Shown: positions 9,232-18,194 of the stretch, piece after piece
How positions within the stretch are numbered: position 1 is the stretch's first letter
Layout of the letters: each line of letters opens with the position of its first letter
NCBI RefSeq assembly: GCF_030486595.1
Contig: NZ_JAUJZH010000034.1
Span: 1 to 64,000, forward strand
Origin: Variovorax ginsengisoli
Lineage (GTDB): Bacteria; Pseudomonadota; Gammaproteobacteria; Burkholderiales; Burkholderiaceae_C
Length of the DNA: 64,000 nucleotides
Direction of reading: 5' to 3'
The notes under the pieces: generated by a model
What the model was told of the DNA's origin: nothing
The model's input: the letters and a program-made list of their open reading frames with translations, nothing else
Database searches by the model: none
Translations under genes and position numbers: made by a program

Positions 9232-9864
9232 GTGAGTTCCTACATCCCCTCGTTGATCGCGATCGTCCTGTCCTACCTGGTCGGCTCGCTCTCGTTTGCC
9301 GTCATCGTCAGCAAGTCGCTCGGCATGGCCGACCCACGCAGCTATGGCAGCAAGAACCCGGGTGCGACCAACGTGCTGCGCTCGGGCAACAAGGGTGCGG
9401 CGCTCGCGACCCTGCTGCTCGATGCGCTCAAGGGCTGGCTGCCGGTGTTCCTGATCCACCACTTCGGCGCCGGCCTGGGCCTGGGCGCGGGCACCGCCGC
9501 GGTGGCCGGCCTGGCGGCCTTCCTGGGCCACCTCTATCCGGTGTTCTTCGGTTTCCAGGGCGGCAAGGGGGTGGCGACCGCCGCCGGTGCGCTGGTCGGC
9601 ATCGAGCCGCTGCTGGGCCTGGCGACCGGCGTCACCTGGCTGATCATCGCGGTCTTCTTCCGCTACTCGTCGCTGGCTTCCATCGTGGCCGCGTTCTTCG
9701 CGCCGGCCTACTACCTCATCGGCGGCCAGATCGCCTGGCCGCTCGACCTCGCGGTGCTGCTGGTGCTGGTGTCGATCAGCCTGCTGCTGGTCTGGCGCCA
9801 CCGGGAGAACATCCGTCGACTGGCGGCCGGTACCGAGTCCAGGCTCGGTTCGAAGAAAACATAG
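9232..9864 (+). CDS. plsY: Acyl-phosphate glycerol-3-phosphate acyltransferase
   Basis: This 210-residue integral membrane enzyme moves an acyl group from acyl phosphate to glycerol 3-phosphate, the first step of phospholipid synthesis. About five membrane segments and the motifs GSLSF near the N-terminus, GSKNPGATNVLRSG (about 38-51) and GGKGVATAAG match the family. The start is GTG at 9232. Confidence 0.95.
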   Translation: MSSYIPSLIAIVLSYLVGSLSFAVIVSKSLGMADPRSYGSKNPGATNVLRSGNKGAALATLLLDALKGWLPVFLIHHFGAGLGLGAGTAAVAGLAAFLGHLYPVFFGFQGGKGVATAAGALVGIEPLLGLATGVTWLIIAVFFRYSSLASIVAAFFAPAYYLIGGQIAWPLDLAVLLVLVSISLLLVWRHRENIRRLAAGTESRLGSKKT

Positions 9865-9885
9865 CAACCAACAAGGACACATCCC

Positions 9886-10239
9886 ATGGCCACCCTCCAG
9901 CGCTTTCACGTCGGTCCGCGCCTCAGCGAGACCGCGGTCCACAACGGCACGGTCTACCTCGCCGGCCAGGTGGCCGACGACCTGTCGCAGGACATCCGCG
10001 GCCAGACCGCGCAGGTGCTGGCGATGGTCGACCGCCTGCTGGCCGAGGCCGGCAGCGACAAGTCGCGTCTCCTCATGGTGCAGATCTTTCTTTCGGACAT
10101 CACCGACATCGTCGCGATGAACGAGGTCTGGGACGCCTGGATCCCGGCCGGAAACACGCCGCCGCGCGCCACGGTCCAGGCCGCGATGGCCAAGCAGGGC
10201 TACAAGATTGAAATCGTGGTGACGGCAGCCGTGAACTGA
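9886..10239 (+). CDS. RidA/YjgF/Rut family protein
   Basis: A 117-residue RidA-fold protein, a family that hydrolyses reactive enamines and imines. It shows VYLAGQV near the N-terminus, the active-site Arg in NTPPRATVQ and a C-terminal KIEIVVTA strand. It is 21 bp after plsY and converges on the protease gene. Confidence 0.9.
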   Translation: MATLQRFHVGPRLSETAVHNGTVYLAGQVADDLSQDIRGQTAQVLAMVDRLLAEAGSDKSRLLMVQIFLSDITDIVAMNEVWDAWIPAGNTPPRATVQAAMAKQGYKIEIVVTAAVN

Positions 10240-10258
10240 GCCCGGCCTGGGAGCCGCG

Positions 10259-10900
10259 CTAGAAGCGTTTCTCGAGCACCATCTGGTCGGCATCGCGCCG
10301 CATCGAGAAGCGGCTGATGAAGCTGTTGCCGAGCAGGATGTAGGGCATCGGCTCCGGCGAGACGATGGCGTCGATGTCGTAGACCTCGACGTCGCCGACC
10401 CGGACCGAACCGAGCTTCACCCGATAGCCCTGTGACACGCCGTTGGCCGTGTTCATGCGCACCGGCTGGCCCTTGCTGAAATCGAGCCCGATGCGCTGCG
10501 CGTCGGCGGCCGAGAGTGCGATGGTGGTGGCGCCAGTGTCGAGCATGAAGTTGACCGACCGGCCGTTGATGGCGCCCTGGGCCATGAAGTGCCCGCCGCT
10601 CGACGCCGGCAGCACGATGCGGGTGCCGCCGCCGCCCGCAGGCCCGCCACCGCCGATGCTCACCGGCGTGTCCATGCGCAGCGCGACCCGCTTGCCCTCG
10701 GCCTCGACCGTGGCCTGCTCGCCCTGCAGCGAGACCAGCTTGACGCCCTGGAAAGTCTCGCCGACAGCCAGCGTCTTCGGTGCGCCGCCGTTCACGATCA
10801 GGATCGCGCGGCTGCCGATGGTGCCGGTCAGCGTGACCGACTGGGCCTGCGCCAGGGCGCAGGCTGCCGCGCACAGGAGCGCGAGGAGCGGCTTTTTCAT
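10259..10900 (-). CDS. Secreted retropepsin-like aspartic protease (TIGR02281 type)
   Basis: A 213-residue protein with a clear signal peptide (MKKPLLALLCAAACALAQAQS). The aspartic protease motif FMLDTGATTIALS lies in the C-terminal half, followed by the flap and YILLGNSFISRF. A single D-T-G means it must dimerise, as retropepsins do. A glycine-rich linker separates an N-terminal SH3-like segment from the protease. Probably periplasmic; the substrate is unknown. Confidence 0.87.
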   Translation of the reverse strand: MKKPLLALLCAAACALAQAQSVTLTGTIGSRAILIVNGGAPKTLAVGETFQGVKLVSLQGEQATVEAEGKRVALRMDTPVSIGGGGPAGGGGTRIVLPASSGGHFMAQGAINGRSVNFMLDTGATTIALSAADAQRIGLDFSKGQPVRMNTANGVSQGYRVKLGSVRVGDVEVYDIDAIVSPEPMPYILLGNSFISRFSMRRDADQMVLEKRF

Positions 10901-10910
10901 GGGGAGCGCG

Positions 10911-11396
10911 TCAGTCGCGGAAGTTGTTGAAGCTGAGCGGCATGTCGGGCACGTCCTTCTTGATCAGTGCCATCGCGGCCTGCAGGTCGTCGCGCTTGGC
11001 GCCCGTGACGCGCACGGCGTCGCCCTGGATCGAAGCCTGCACCTTGAGCTTGCTGTCCTTGATCAGGCGCTGGATCTTCTTGGAGGTCTCGGTCTCGATG
11101 CCGCTCTTGACCTTGATGACCTGCTTGACCTTGTCTCCGCCGATCTTCTGCACGTCGCCCTTGTCGAGGAAGCGGACGTCGACGCTGCGCTTGGTCAGCT
11201 TGGCGCGCAGGATGTCTTCCACCTGCACCAGCTGGAACTCGGCGTCGCCGATCATGGTGATTTCCTTGTCCTTGAGCTCGACCGAGGCGGCCGTGCCCTT
11301 GAAGTCGAAGCGCGTGCCGATTTCTTTCGCGGTGTTCTCGACCGCATTCTTGACCTCGGGCAAGTTGGGTTCACAAACGGTGTCGAAGGACGGCAT
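10911..11396 (-). CDS. YajQ-family nucleotide-binding protein
   Basis: A 161-residue protein starting MPSFDTVCEPNL, which identifies the YajQ family. Members bind nucleotides and some bind cyclic di-GMP. Two repeated ferredoxin-like halves and KKDVPDMPLSFNNFRD at the end match. The ATG at 11396 is the family start; the upstream extension overlaps the divergent murB promoter. Confidence 0.95.
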   Translation of the reverse strand: MPSFDTVCEPNLPEVKNAVENTAKEIGTRFDFKGTAASVELKDKEITMIGDAEFQLVQVEDILRAKLTKRSVDVRFLDKGDVQKIGGDKVKQVIKVKSGIETETSKKIQRLIKDSKLKVQASIQGDAVRVTGAKRDDLQAAMALIKKDVPDMPLSFNNFRD

Positions 11397-11481
11397 GGAT
11401 GAAAGGCTCCGGCAGCAACAAAAAAGAAGGAAAGGGGGCCGCGCACGGGTTCGCGCGGTGTGCGAATGCGACAATTCTCCC

Positions 11482-12534
11482 ATGATCGTGGAGCACAACG
11501 TACCGCTGCAGCAGCACAACAGCTTCGGCATCGTCGCGCGCGCCCAGCACTTGGCGCGCATCAGCGGCGAGGCCGACGTCGCGGCGCTGCTGGCCGACGC
11601 GCAGTGGCGCGACGCGCCCAAGTTCGTGCTCGGCGGCGGCAGCAACATCGTGCTGACCGGCGACGTCAAGCCGCTGGTCCTGAAGGTCGAGATCAAGGGC
11701 CTCCGGCTGGTCGACGAGACACCCCGGGCCTGGATCATCGAGGCCGGCGCCGGCGAGGTCTGGCACGACACGGTGCGCTGGACGCTCGAGCAGGGCTTCC
11801 CGGGCCTCGAGAATCTGGCGCTGATCCCCGGCACGGTTGGCGGCTCGCCGGTGCAGAACATCGGTGCCTACGGGGTCGAGCTGCAAGACCGCTTCGAGTC
11901 GCTCGACGCCATCGACCTGCAGACCGGCCGCGTCTTCACGCTCGATGCGGCGCAGTGCGCCTTCGGCTACCGTGATTCGGTGTTCAAGCACGCCGCCAGC
12001 GGCGGCAACGATTTCGGGCTGGCGGGCCGGGCGCTGATCACGCGGGTGCGGTTCCGGCTGCCGCGGCCCTGGAAGCCGGTGCTGGGCTACCTGGACCTCG
12101 AGCGAAAGATGGACGAGACCGGCAATTTCCAGCCCGAGGCGATCGAGGTCTTCGACTGGATCTGCGCCATCCGCCGCGCCAAGCTGCCCGACTGGCGGGT
12201 GCTCGGCAATGCCGGCAGCTTCTTCAAGAACCCGACCGTGACGCCCGAGCAGTGCGCCGACATCATCGCCCGCGACCCGAAGATCGTGCACTACCCGATG
12301 GCCGACGGCAGCATCAAGCTGGCGGCCGGCTGGCTGATCGATGCCTGCGGCTGGAAGGGCAAGTCGGTCGGCAATGCCGGCGTCTACGAGCGCCAGGCGC
12401 TGGTGCTGGTCAACCGCGGCGGCAGCGCCAACCCGGTGACCGGCGGCGAGGTGATGACGCTGGCCAAGGCGATCCAGACCAGCGTCTACGAGCGTTTCGG
12501 CATCCGGCTGGAGCCGGAGCCGGTCGTGGTCTGA
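11482..12534 (+). CDS. murB: UDP-N-acetylenolpyruvoylglucosamine reductase
   Basis: A 350-residue FAD enzyme that makes UDP-MurNAc in peptidoglycan synthesis. FVLGGGSNIVL (FAD site), IPGTVGGSPVQNIGAYG, YRDSVFK and the catalytic Ser in GNAGSFFKNP are all present. Length and the C-terminal A(G)WLIDACGWKG segment match the long (type I) MurB. It diverges from yajQ. Confidence 0.97.
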   Translation: MIVEHNVPLQQHNSFGIVARAQHLARISGEADVAALLADAQWRDAPKFVLGGGSNIVLTGDVKPLVLKVEIKGLRLVDETPRAWIIEAGAGEVWHDTVRWTLEQGFPGLENLALIPGTVGGSPVQNIGAYGVELQDRFESLDAIDLQTGRVFTLDAAQCAFGYRDSVFKHAASGGNDFGLAGRALITRVRFRLPRPWKPVLGYLDLERKMDETGNFQPEAIEVFDWICAIRRAKLPDWRVLGNAGSFFKNPTVTPEQCADIIARDPKIVHYPMADGSIKLAAGWLIDACGWKGKSVGNAGVYERQALVLVNRGGSANPVTGGEVMTLAKAIQTSVYERFGIRLEPEPVVV

Positions 12535-12552
12535 CGACCCCGACGGCCCGAC

Positions 12553-13896
12553 TCACTTCGTTTCGTCGTTCTTGAGTTGGGGCAGCGACGCGCCCTGCGT
12601 CGACGAAAGCAGCCCGGTCTGCGTGTAGATCGCCAGCTTGGCGCGGGTGTCGACGATGTCCAGGTTGCGCATCGTCAGCTGGCCGATGCGGTCCAGCGGG
12701 CTGAACGGCGCGTCCTCGACCTTTTCCATCGACAGACGCTCGGGCGCGTAGGTCAGGTTGGGGCTCTCAGTATTGAGGATCGAGTAGTCGTTGCCGCGGC
12801 GCAGCTCGACCGTGACCTCGCCCGTGACCGCGCGCGCCACCCAGCGCTGGGCGGTCTCGCGCAGCATGATGGCCTGCGGGTCGAACCAGCGGCCCTGGTA
12901 GAGCAGGCGGCCGAGGCGGCGGCCATGGTCGCGGTACTGCTCGATCGTGTCCTCGTTGTGGATGCCGGTCACCAGCCGCTCGTAGGCGATGAACAGAAGC
13001 GCCAGGCCGGGCGCCTCGTAGATGCCGCGGCTCTTGGCCTCGATGATGCGGTTCTCGATCTGGTCGCTCATGCCCAGGCCGTGGCGGCCGCCGATGCGGT
13101 TGGCTTCGAGCAGCAGGTCGACCAGGCTGGCGTACTCGACGCCGTTGAGGGCGACCGGACGGCCTTCCTCGAAGCGGATGCGGACCTCTTCGCGCTTGAC
13201 CTCGACCTCGTCCTTCCAGAAGGCGACGCCCATGATCGGCTGCACGATCTTCATGCCGCTGTTCAGGAACTCGAGGTCCTTGGCCTCGTGCGTGGCGCCC
13301 AGCATGTTCGAGTCGGTCGAATAGGCCTTCTCGGTCGACATCTTGTAGGCGAAGCCGGCCTTCTGCATGAACTCCGACATCTCCTTGCGGCCGCCGAGTT
13401 CGTCGATGAAGGTCTGGTCGAGCCAGGGCTTGTAGATCTTCAGCGCCGGGTTGGTCAAGAGGCCGTAGCGGTAGAAGCGCTCGATGTCGTTGCCCTTGAA
13501 GGTGCTGCCGTCGCCCCAGATGTGGACGTCGTCTTCCTTCATGGCCGACACCAGCATGGTGCCGGTGACCGCGCGGCCCAGCGGCGTGGTGTTGAAGTAG
13601 GTCAGGCCGGCCGTCGTGACGTGGAAGGCGCCGGCCTGCAGCGCGGCGATGCCTTCGGCGGCCAGCTGGGTGCGGCAGTCGACCAGGCGCGCCTTCTCGG
13701 CGCCATAGAGCATCGCCTTGCGCGGGATCTCGTCGTAGTCGGGCTCGTCGGGCTGGCCGAGGTTGGCGGTGTAGGCGTAGGGAATCGCGCCCTTGTTGCG
13801 CATCCAGTGCAGCGCGGCGCTGGTGTCGAGGCCGCCGGAGAAGGCGATGCCGACCTTCTGGCCGGCGGGAACGTTCTGGAGGATGGTGGAAGACAT
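12553..13896 (-). CDS. argG: Argininosuccinate synthase
   Basis: This 447-residue enzyme joins citrulline and aspartate with ATP in arginine synthesis. The PP-loop AFSGGLDTSAALHW is near the N-terminus. The length and the segment GDGSTFKGNDIERFYRYG place it in the E. coli-type class. It lies 14 bp downstream of ppnP on the same strand and converges on murB. Confidence 0.97.
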   Translation of the reverse strand: MSSTILQNVPAGQKVGIAFSGGLDTSAALHWMRNKGAIPYAYTANLGQPDEPDYDEIPRKAMLYGAEKARLVDCRTQLAAEGIAALQAGAFHVTTAGLTYFNTTPLGRAVTGTMLVSAMKEDDVHIWGDGSTFKGNDIERFYRYGLLTNPALKIYKPWLDQTFIDELGGRKEMSEFMQKAGFAYKMSTEKAYSTDSNMLGATHEAKDLEFLNSGMKIVQPIMGVAFWKDEVEVKREEVRIRFEEGRPVALNGVEYASLVDLLLEANRIGGRHGLGMSDQIENRIIEAKSRGIYEAPGLALLFIAYERLVTGIHNEDTIEQYRDHGRRLGRLLYQGRWFDPQAIMLRETAQRWVARAVTGEVTVELRRGNDYSILNTESPNLTYAPERLSMEKVEDAPFSPLDRIGQLTMRNLDIVDTRAKLAIYTQTGLLSSTQGASLPQLKNDETK

Positions 13897-13910
13897 GCGC
13901 TGGATTCCGT

Positions 13911-14234
13911 TCAGCCGAAGTGGCAGATGTAGCTGTAGGGCTCGCCGCTGACGCGGATCTGGAAGCTGGAGTTGCCTGGCACGCTGAACTTCTGGCCGGC
14001 GCCCGAGGCCACCCATTCGGTGCTGCCCGCGAGCAGGTACTCGCACTGGCCGCCGGCACCTTCCATGGTTTCGGGCGCGCCGGTGTTGAAGGTCAGGGTC
14101 GACGGCAGGATCACGCCGACCGACTTCTTGCTGCCGTCGGCCAGCGTGAGGTTGTGGCTCACGCATTTGCCGTCGAAGTACACGTTGGCCTTGGTCGAGA
14201 CCGTGGCGCTCAGGAGGGATTCGGTAGTGCTCAT
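13911..14234 (-). CDS. ppnP: Pyrimidine/purine nucleoside phosphorylase (YaiE/DUF1255)
   Basis: A small cupin of 107 residues. KANVYFDGKCVSHNL, GVILPSTLTF and GECEYLL-like GQCEYLL are the conserved segments of PpnP, which splits many nucleosides with phosphate. The second ATG (14234) is chosen because the upstream codons add nothing conserved. It is probably cotranscribed with argG. Confidence 0.9.
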   Translation of the reverse strand: MSTTESLLSATVSTKANVYFDGKCVSHNLTLADGSKKSVGVILPSTLTFNTGAPETMEGAGGQCEYLLAGSTEWVASGAGQKFSVPGNSSFQIRVSGEPYSYICHFG

Positions 14235-14272
14235 GGGTAGAAGGGCCTGGCATTGCCTGCGTCGCGGCAAGC

Positions 14273-14299
14273 AAAAGGCGCGTTCTGAGGAAACGCGCC
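14273..14299 (-). terminator. Terminator between the secreted protein and ppnP
   Basis: On the minus strand an 8-bp perfect stem (GGCGCGTT/AACGCGCC, 14277-14299) is followed by CTTTTGC. It ends the transcript of the secreted protein gene upstream. Confidence 0.75.
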
Positions 14300-14363
14300 C
14301 GGTTGGGTTGGCAAAGCCGTTGATTTTAGGCTTGCCGGCCGGCCTTCCGGCCCAAGTCAGGGA

Positions 14364-14957
14364 TCAGCGCCAGCGGCCGCCCCAGCCCCGCGAGTAGCCG
14401 AAACCCAGCGAGATGCCGATCGGCGGGTAGGCGTAGGCGGGTGCCGGGTAGTAGGCCGGGGCCGGGTAGTACACCGGTGCCGGCTGCACGTAGACCGGTG
14501 CCGGCGCATACACCGGGGCTCCCTGGGCGTAGAGCGGGGCCGGGGCGGGCGCGCCGCCGCCCGACACCACCAGGCCCGGCTCGGGCACGACGTTGCTCCA
14601 GTCCTGCGGTTGCTGTTGCTGCTGTTGCCCGTACTGCTGCTGCCCGTACTGCTGGGGCGCCTCGACCGGACCGGCCGCCATCTGCGGCTGCGGCGCCACC
14701 GGCGAAGGGGTGGCGACGCCGTAGGCGCTCGAATCGACCCAGATGCTGGCGCCTGGCGGGTTGCTGACCCGGGTGTTGTATTGGCGGCCTGCGTATTCGT
14801 AGGTCACGTTGTAGCGGATGACGCCGTTCGATTCGGTCACCGGCGAGCTCGTGATCACCCGTGCCTGCACCTGTTCGGCCTGGGCCAGCGTGCCGAAGCC
14901 GGCCAGCGCGGCCAGCAGCGACAGGGCGGTTGCGGTGCGTGCGCTTGTCTTGTTCAT
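14364..14957 (-). CDS. Secreted Gln/Pro/Tyr-rich low-complexity protein
   Basis: A 197-residue protein with a signal peptide (cleavage likely after residue 27, LAQAEQ). A small conserved N-terminal part (about 28-80, with NVTYEYAGRQYNTRV) resembles envelope proteins of Burkholderiales. A QQYGQQQ-rich stretch and about ten A-P-x-Y units follow, ending in a Gly/Arg tail. I cannot assign a function; an outer-membrane or periplasmic structural role is only a guess. Confidence 0.75.
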   Translation of the reverse strand: MNKTSARTATALSLLAALAGFGTLAQAEQVQARVITSSPVTESNGVIRYNVTYEYAGRQYNTRVSNPPGASIWVDSSAYGVATPSPVAPQPQMAAGPVEAPQQYGQQQYGQQQQQQPQDWSNVVPEPGLVVSGGGAPAPAPLYAQGAPVYAPAPVYVQPAPVYYPAPAYYPAPAYAYPPIGISLGFGYSRGWGGRWR

Positions 14958-15038
14958 GTCAAATCTCCTGGATTCCCGGGGGGCGGGGCGCCCTTGCCAA
15001 AACGTTGGAGGCGTTCGGGCCTCGGCGGTTCCAACCCT

Positions 15039-15392
15039 TTACAAAGCGTGGCTTTTCCACTGGGCGGCGTCGAATCCAGTTGTAACGTCTCGCCCCGATC
15101 CCCAGTTGACCACCGGGCGCTTGATCAGGCTCGGGTTGGCCAGCAGCACCGCGCGGGCCGAGGCGGCGTCGACCACCGCGGCGCGGGTGGCGTCGTCCAG
15201 CCGCCGCCAGGTGGTGCCGCGGCGGTTGACCAGCGCCTCCCAGCCTGGCGCGGCCAGCCAGCGGTCGAGCTCGGCCTCGGGCACGCCGGCCTTCTTGAAG
15301 TCGTGGAAATCGTAGGCGATGCCATGGTCGTCGAGCCAGGCGCGGGCGCGCTTGACGGTGTCGCAATTCGGGATGCCGTAGAGGGTTGTCAT
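15039..15392 (-). CDS. ArsC/Spx-family reductase-like protein (YffB type)
   Basis: A 117-residue thioredoxin-fold protein. MTTLYGIPNCDTVKRARAWL carries the single N-terminal Cys (residue 10), and the late RPV segment (LIKRPVVNW) is the family anion-binding Arg region. It belongs to the YffB/ArsC-like group; arsenate reduction itself is not implied. The start is the family ATG at 15392, divergent from folC. Confidence 0.9.
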   Translation of the reverse strand: MTTLYGIPNCDTVKRARAWLDDHGIAYDFHDFKKAGVPEAELDRWLAAPGWEALVNRRGTTWRRLDDATRAAVVDAASARAVLLANPSLIKRPVVNWGSGRDVTTGFDAAQWKSHAL

Positions 15393-15438
15393 GCGGCGAT
15401 GATGCCCGCGGCGCCGGTCGGCGACAATTCCGGGCTCC

Positions 15439-16734
15439 ATGAAAACCCTAGAAGACTGGTTGGCGCACGCCGAGCGCCTGCATCCCAAGAACATCGAGCT
15501 CGGCCTCGACCGGGTCCGCGCGGTCGCGCAGCGCCTGGGCCTGGCCTTCGACTGCCCGGTCATCACCGTGGCCGGCACCAACGGCAAGGGCTCGACCTGC
15601 GCCATGCTCGAGTCGATCCTGACCCATGCCGGCTACCGCACCGCGGTGTTCACCTCGCCGCACCTGGTGCGTTTCGAAGAGCGGCTGCGGCTGGTCGGCG
15701 AAGCGGTCGATGCCGGCGTGCTGGCGCCGTTCTTCGAGCAGGTGGAGCAGGGCCGGGGCGACGTCGCGCTGACCTACTTCGAATTCACCACGCTGGCGAT
15801 CCTGCTGTGCATCGCGGCCAGCAAGCCCGATGTCGCGATCCTCGAGGTCGGGCTCGGCGGGCGGCTCGACGCGGTCAACATCGTCGATGCCGACTGCGCG
15901 GTCATCACCAGCATCGACCTCGACCACATGGAATTCCTCGGCAACGACCGCGAAGCCATCGGCTTCGAGAAGGCCGGCGTGATGCGCCCGGGCCGGCCGG
16001 CGATCGTCAGCGATCCGGTGCCGCCGCAGAGCGTGGTCGACCACGCCGAGGCGATCGGCGCCGACCTCTGGCGCGTCGGCCGCGACTTCAACGTGATGGG
16101 CGACCAGCAGCAATGGGGCTGGAGCGGCCGCGGCCGGCGCTATAGCGGGCTGGCCTACCCGGCGCTGCGCGGCGCCAACCAGCTGGTCAACGCGGCCGGG
16201 GTGCTGGCGGCGCTCGAGTCGCTGCGCCAGCGCCTGCCGATCACCGCCCAGGCGGTGCGCAATGGGCTGGCGATGGTCGAGCTGCCGGGCCGCTTCCAGA
16301 TCGTCCCGGGCGAGCCGGCGCTGGTGCTCGACGTCGCCCACAACCCGCATGCGGTGGCGGCACTGGCCGAGAACCTCGACGCGATGGGCTTCTATCCGAC
16401 CACCCACGCGGTGTTCGGCGTCATGGCCGACAAGGACCTGGCGCCGATGTTCGCGCGCATCGGGCCGATGATCGACCGCTGGTACTTCACCGACCTGCCG
16501 ACCGCGCGGGCGGCCAAGGCCGACGACCTGATCGTGCGCTGGCAGGCCCAGAACAAGCGCAGCGACGTCTCGGCCAGCGTCCACGGCGCACCCATGGAGG
16601 CGCTGCGGGCGGCCATCGATCGCGCGGACCCCGCTGATAGAATCGTGGTCTTCGGATCGTTCTTCACCGTGGGTGGTGTGCTCGAGCACGGAACACCCCG
16701 TCTGGGCGCCAGGCACCTGGCTCCCGGCTCCTGA
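15439..16734 (+). CDS. folC: Dihydrofolate/folylpolyglutamate synthase
   Basis: A Mur-ligase-type enzyme of 431 residues that glutamylates folates. The P-loop VAGTNGKGSTCAML, the segment TSPHLVRFEERL, EVGLGGRLDAVN and the C-terminal DVAHNPHAVAAL are all clear. It heads the plus-strand block folC, SPOR, cvpA, purF, metZ, gltX. Confidence 0.96.
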   Translation: MKTLEDWLAHAERLHPKNIELGLDRVRAVAQRLGLAFDCPVITVAGTNGKGSTCAMLESILTHAGYRTAVFTSPHLVRFEERLRLVGEAVDAGVLAPFFEQVEQGRGDVALTYFEFTTLAILLCIAASKPDVAILEVGLGGRLDAVNIVDADCAVITSIDLDHMEFLGNDREAIGFEKAGVMRPGRPAIVSDPVPPQSVVDHAEAIGADLWRVGRDFNVMGDQQQWGWSGRGRRYSGLAYPALRGANQLVNAAGVLAALESLRQRLPITAQAVRNGLAMVELPGRFQIVPGEPALVLDVAHNPHAVAALAENLDAMGFYPTTHAVFGVMADKDLAPMFARIGPMIDRWYFTDLPTARAAKADDLIVRWQAQNKRSDVSASVHGAPMEALRAAIDRADPADRIVVFGSFFTVGGVLEHGTPRLGARHLAPGS

Positions 16735-16815
16735 AACAGCCTGATTTCCGGCGCCTCCTGCTTCCGATTCTTCTCGTTTCAACCGCACGCTGCACCCCTC
16801 AGGAAAACGAATTTC

Positions 16816-17682
16816 ATGGCGTTCTTCAAGTTCCGCACCCGCGGTCCTCAAGGCAACGAAGGGCGAAACACCGTCGCCGCCGCGCCGGCTGAGAGCATCG
16901 AGGCGATGCGCCGCCGGGCACGCCACCGGCTGCTGGGCGCGGCCGTCCTGGTGCTGATCGGCGTGGTCGGTTTCCCGCTGCTGTTCGACACCCAGCCACG
17001 CCCGATCTCGGTCGACATCCCGATCGACATTCCCGATCGCAACAAGGTCAAGCCGCTGGCCCTGCCGACGCCCGCGGTCACCGCCGCACCGGGCACCGAC
17101 AAGCCGGTCGCCGCCGCACCCGCCACCGCGGGTTCCGGCGGCATGATCACCGAGGCGGCCGACGGCAGCGAGATCCCGCCGGGCAAGCTGGCTGCGGCGA
17201 CGCCGGCCGCCGAAGCCGCGCCGGAGCCCAAGGCGGCCCCCAAAGCCGAGGCCCGGCCGGACCCGAAGCCCGAACCCAAGCCGAGGCCTGAAGCCAAAGC
17301 CGAGCCCAAGCCTGAACCTAAACCCGAACCCAAGCCCGCCGCGCCGAAGCCGGCCGCGGCCGACGACGCCGCCCGGGCCCGGGCGCTGCTCGAAGGCAAG
17401 CCGACCAACGTGGCGGCGGCCGCCGCCGTGGCCACCAAGCCCGCCGACGACAACGGCCGCTTCGTGGTCCAGGTCGGCGCCTTCGCCGATGCGGACAAGG
17501 CCCGTGAAGTTCGCCAGAAGCTCGAAAAATCCGGCCTCAAGACCTACACCAGCGTCGCGAAGACGGCCGATGGCGAACGCACGCGTGTGCGTGTCGGCCC
17601 CTTCGCCAGCCGCGCCGAGGCCGACCGGGCCGCAGCCAAGGTCAAGGGCTTGTCTTTGTCGGCCGCCGTCCTCAGCTTGTAG
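16816..17682 (+). CDS. SPOR-domain cell-envelope protein (DedD-like)
   Basis: A 288-residue protein with a single membrane segment at about residues 37-55. A long Ala/Pro/Lys/Glu linker with repeated PKPEPKP units (about 135-175) follows, then a C-terminal SPOR domain (about 210-288, starting GRFVVQVGAF). SPOR domains bind denuded glycan strands at the division septum. The folC-dedD-cvpA-purF order supports DedD. Confidence 0.88.
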   Translation: MAFFKFRTRGPQGNEGRNTVAAAPAESIEAMRRRARHRLLGAAVLVLIGVVGFPLLFDTQPRPISVDIPIDIPDRNKVKPLALPTPAVTAAPGTDKPVAAAPATAGSGGMITEAADGSEIPPGKLAAATPAAEAAPEPKAAPKAEARPDPKPEPKPRPEAKAEPKPEPKPEPKPAAPKPAAADDAARARALLEGKPTNVAAAAAVATKPADDNGRFVVQVGAFADADKAREVRQKLEKSGLKTYTSVAKTADGERTRVRVGPFASRAEADRAAAKVKGLSLSAAVLSL

Positions 17683-17696
17683 GCTCGCGCAGCGAC

Positions 17697-18182
17697 GTGG
17701 CCACGCTCGACTGGATCGCCGTCGCGCTGCTCCTGGTGTCGATGCTGCTGGGACTGGTGCGCGGATTGGTGTTCGAGGTGATTTCGCTGGCCGGCTGGGT
17801 CGTGGCCTTCGTGGCGGCGCAATGGCTGGCCGAGGACGTCGGGCGCTGGCTGCCCTTCGGCGATCCGGCCGCGAGTTGGCGCTATGCGGCCGGCTTCGTG
17901 CTGGTGTTCGTCGGCGTGGCGTTCAGCGTCGGCTTGCTGGCGGCGCTCACGCGCAAGCTGGTCGCCGCGATCGGCTTGCGGCCGGTGGACCGGATCCTCG
18001 GCGGCGTGTTCGGCGTGGCGCGCGGCGCGGTGGCGATGCTCGCCGTCGCGGTGGTTGTTCATTTGCTGGCGTTGAGCGACAGTGCCTGGTGGCACGAATC
18101 GCGCAGCGCCATTGTTCTCGATGCGGCATTGCAGGGCCTGAAACCCGCCTTGCCAGATAAGTTGGCAAGCTACCTGCCCTGA
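17697..18182 (+). CDS. cvpA: CvpA family membrane protein
   Basis: A 161-residue inner-membrane protein with about four hydrophobic segments and the typical start LDWIAVALLLVSMLLGLVRG. It uses GTG at 17697, 14 bp after the SPOR gene, and purF follows 12 bp later, the conserved cvpA-purF pair. In E. coli CvpA is needed for colicin V production; its general role is unclear. Confidence 0.92.
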   Translation: MATLDWIAVALLLVSMLLGLVRGLVFEVISLAGWVVAFVAAQWLAEDVGRWLPFGDPAASWRYAAGFVLVFVGVAFSVGLLAALTRKLVAAIGLRPVDRILGGVFGVARGAVAMLAVAVVVHLLALSDSAWWHESRSAIVLDAALQGLKPALPDKLASYLP

Positions 18183-18194
18183 GAGGATCGCTTC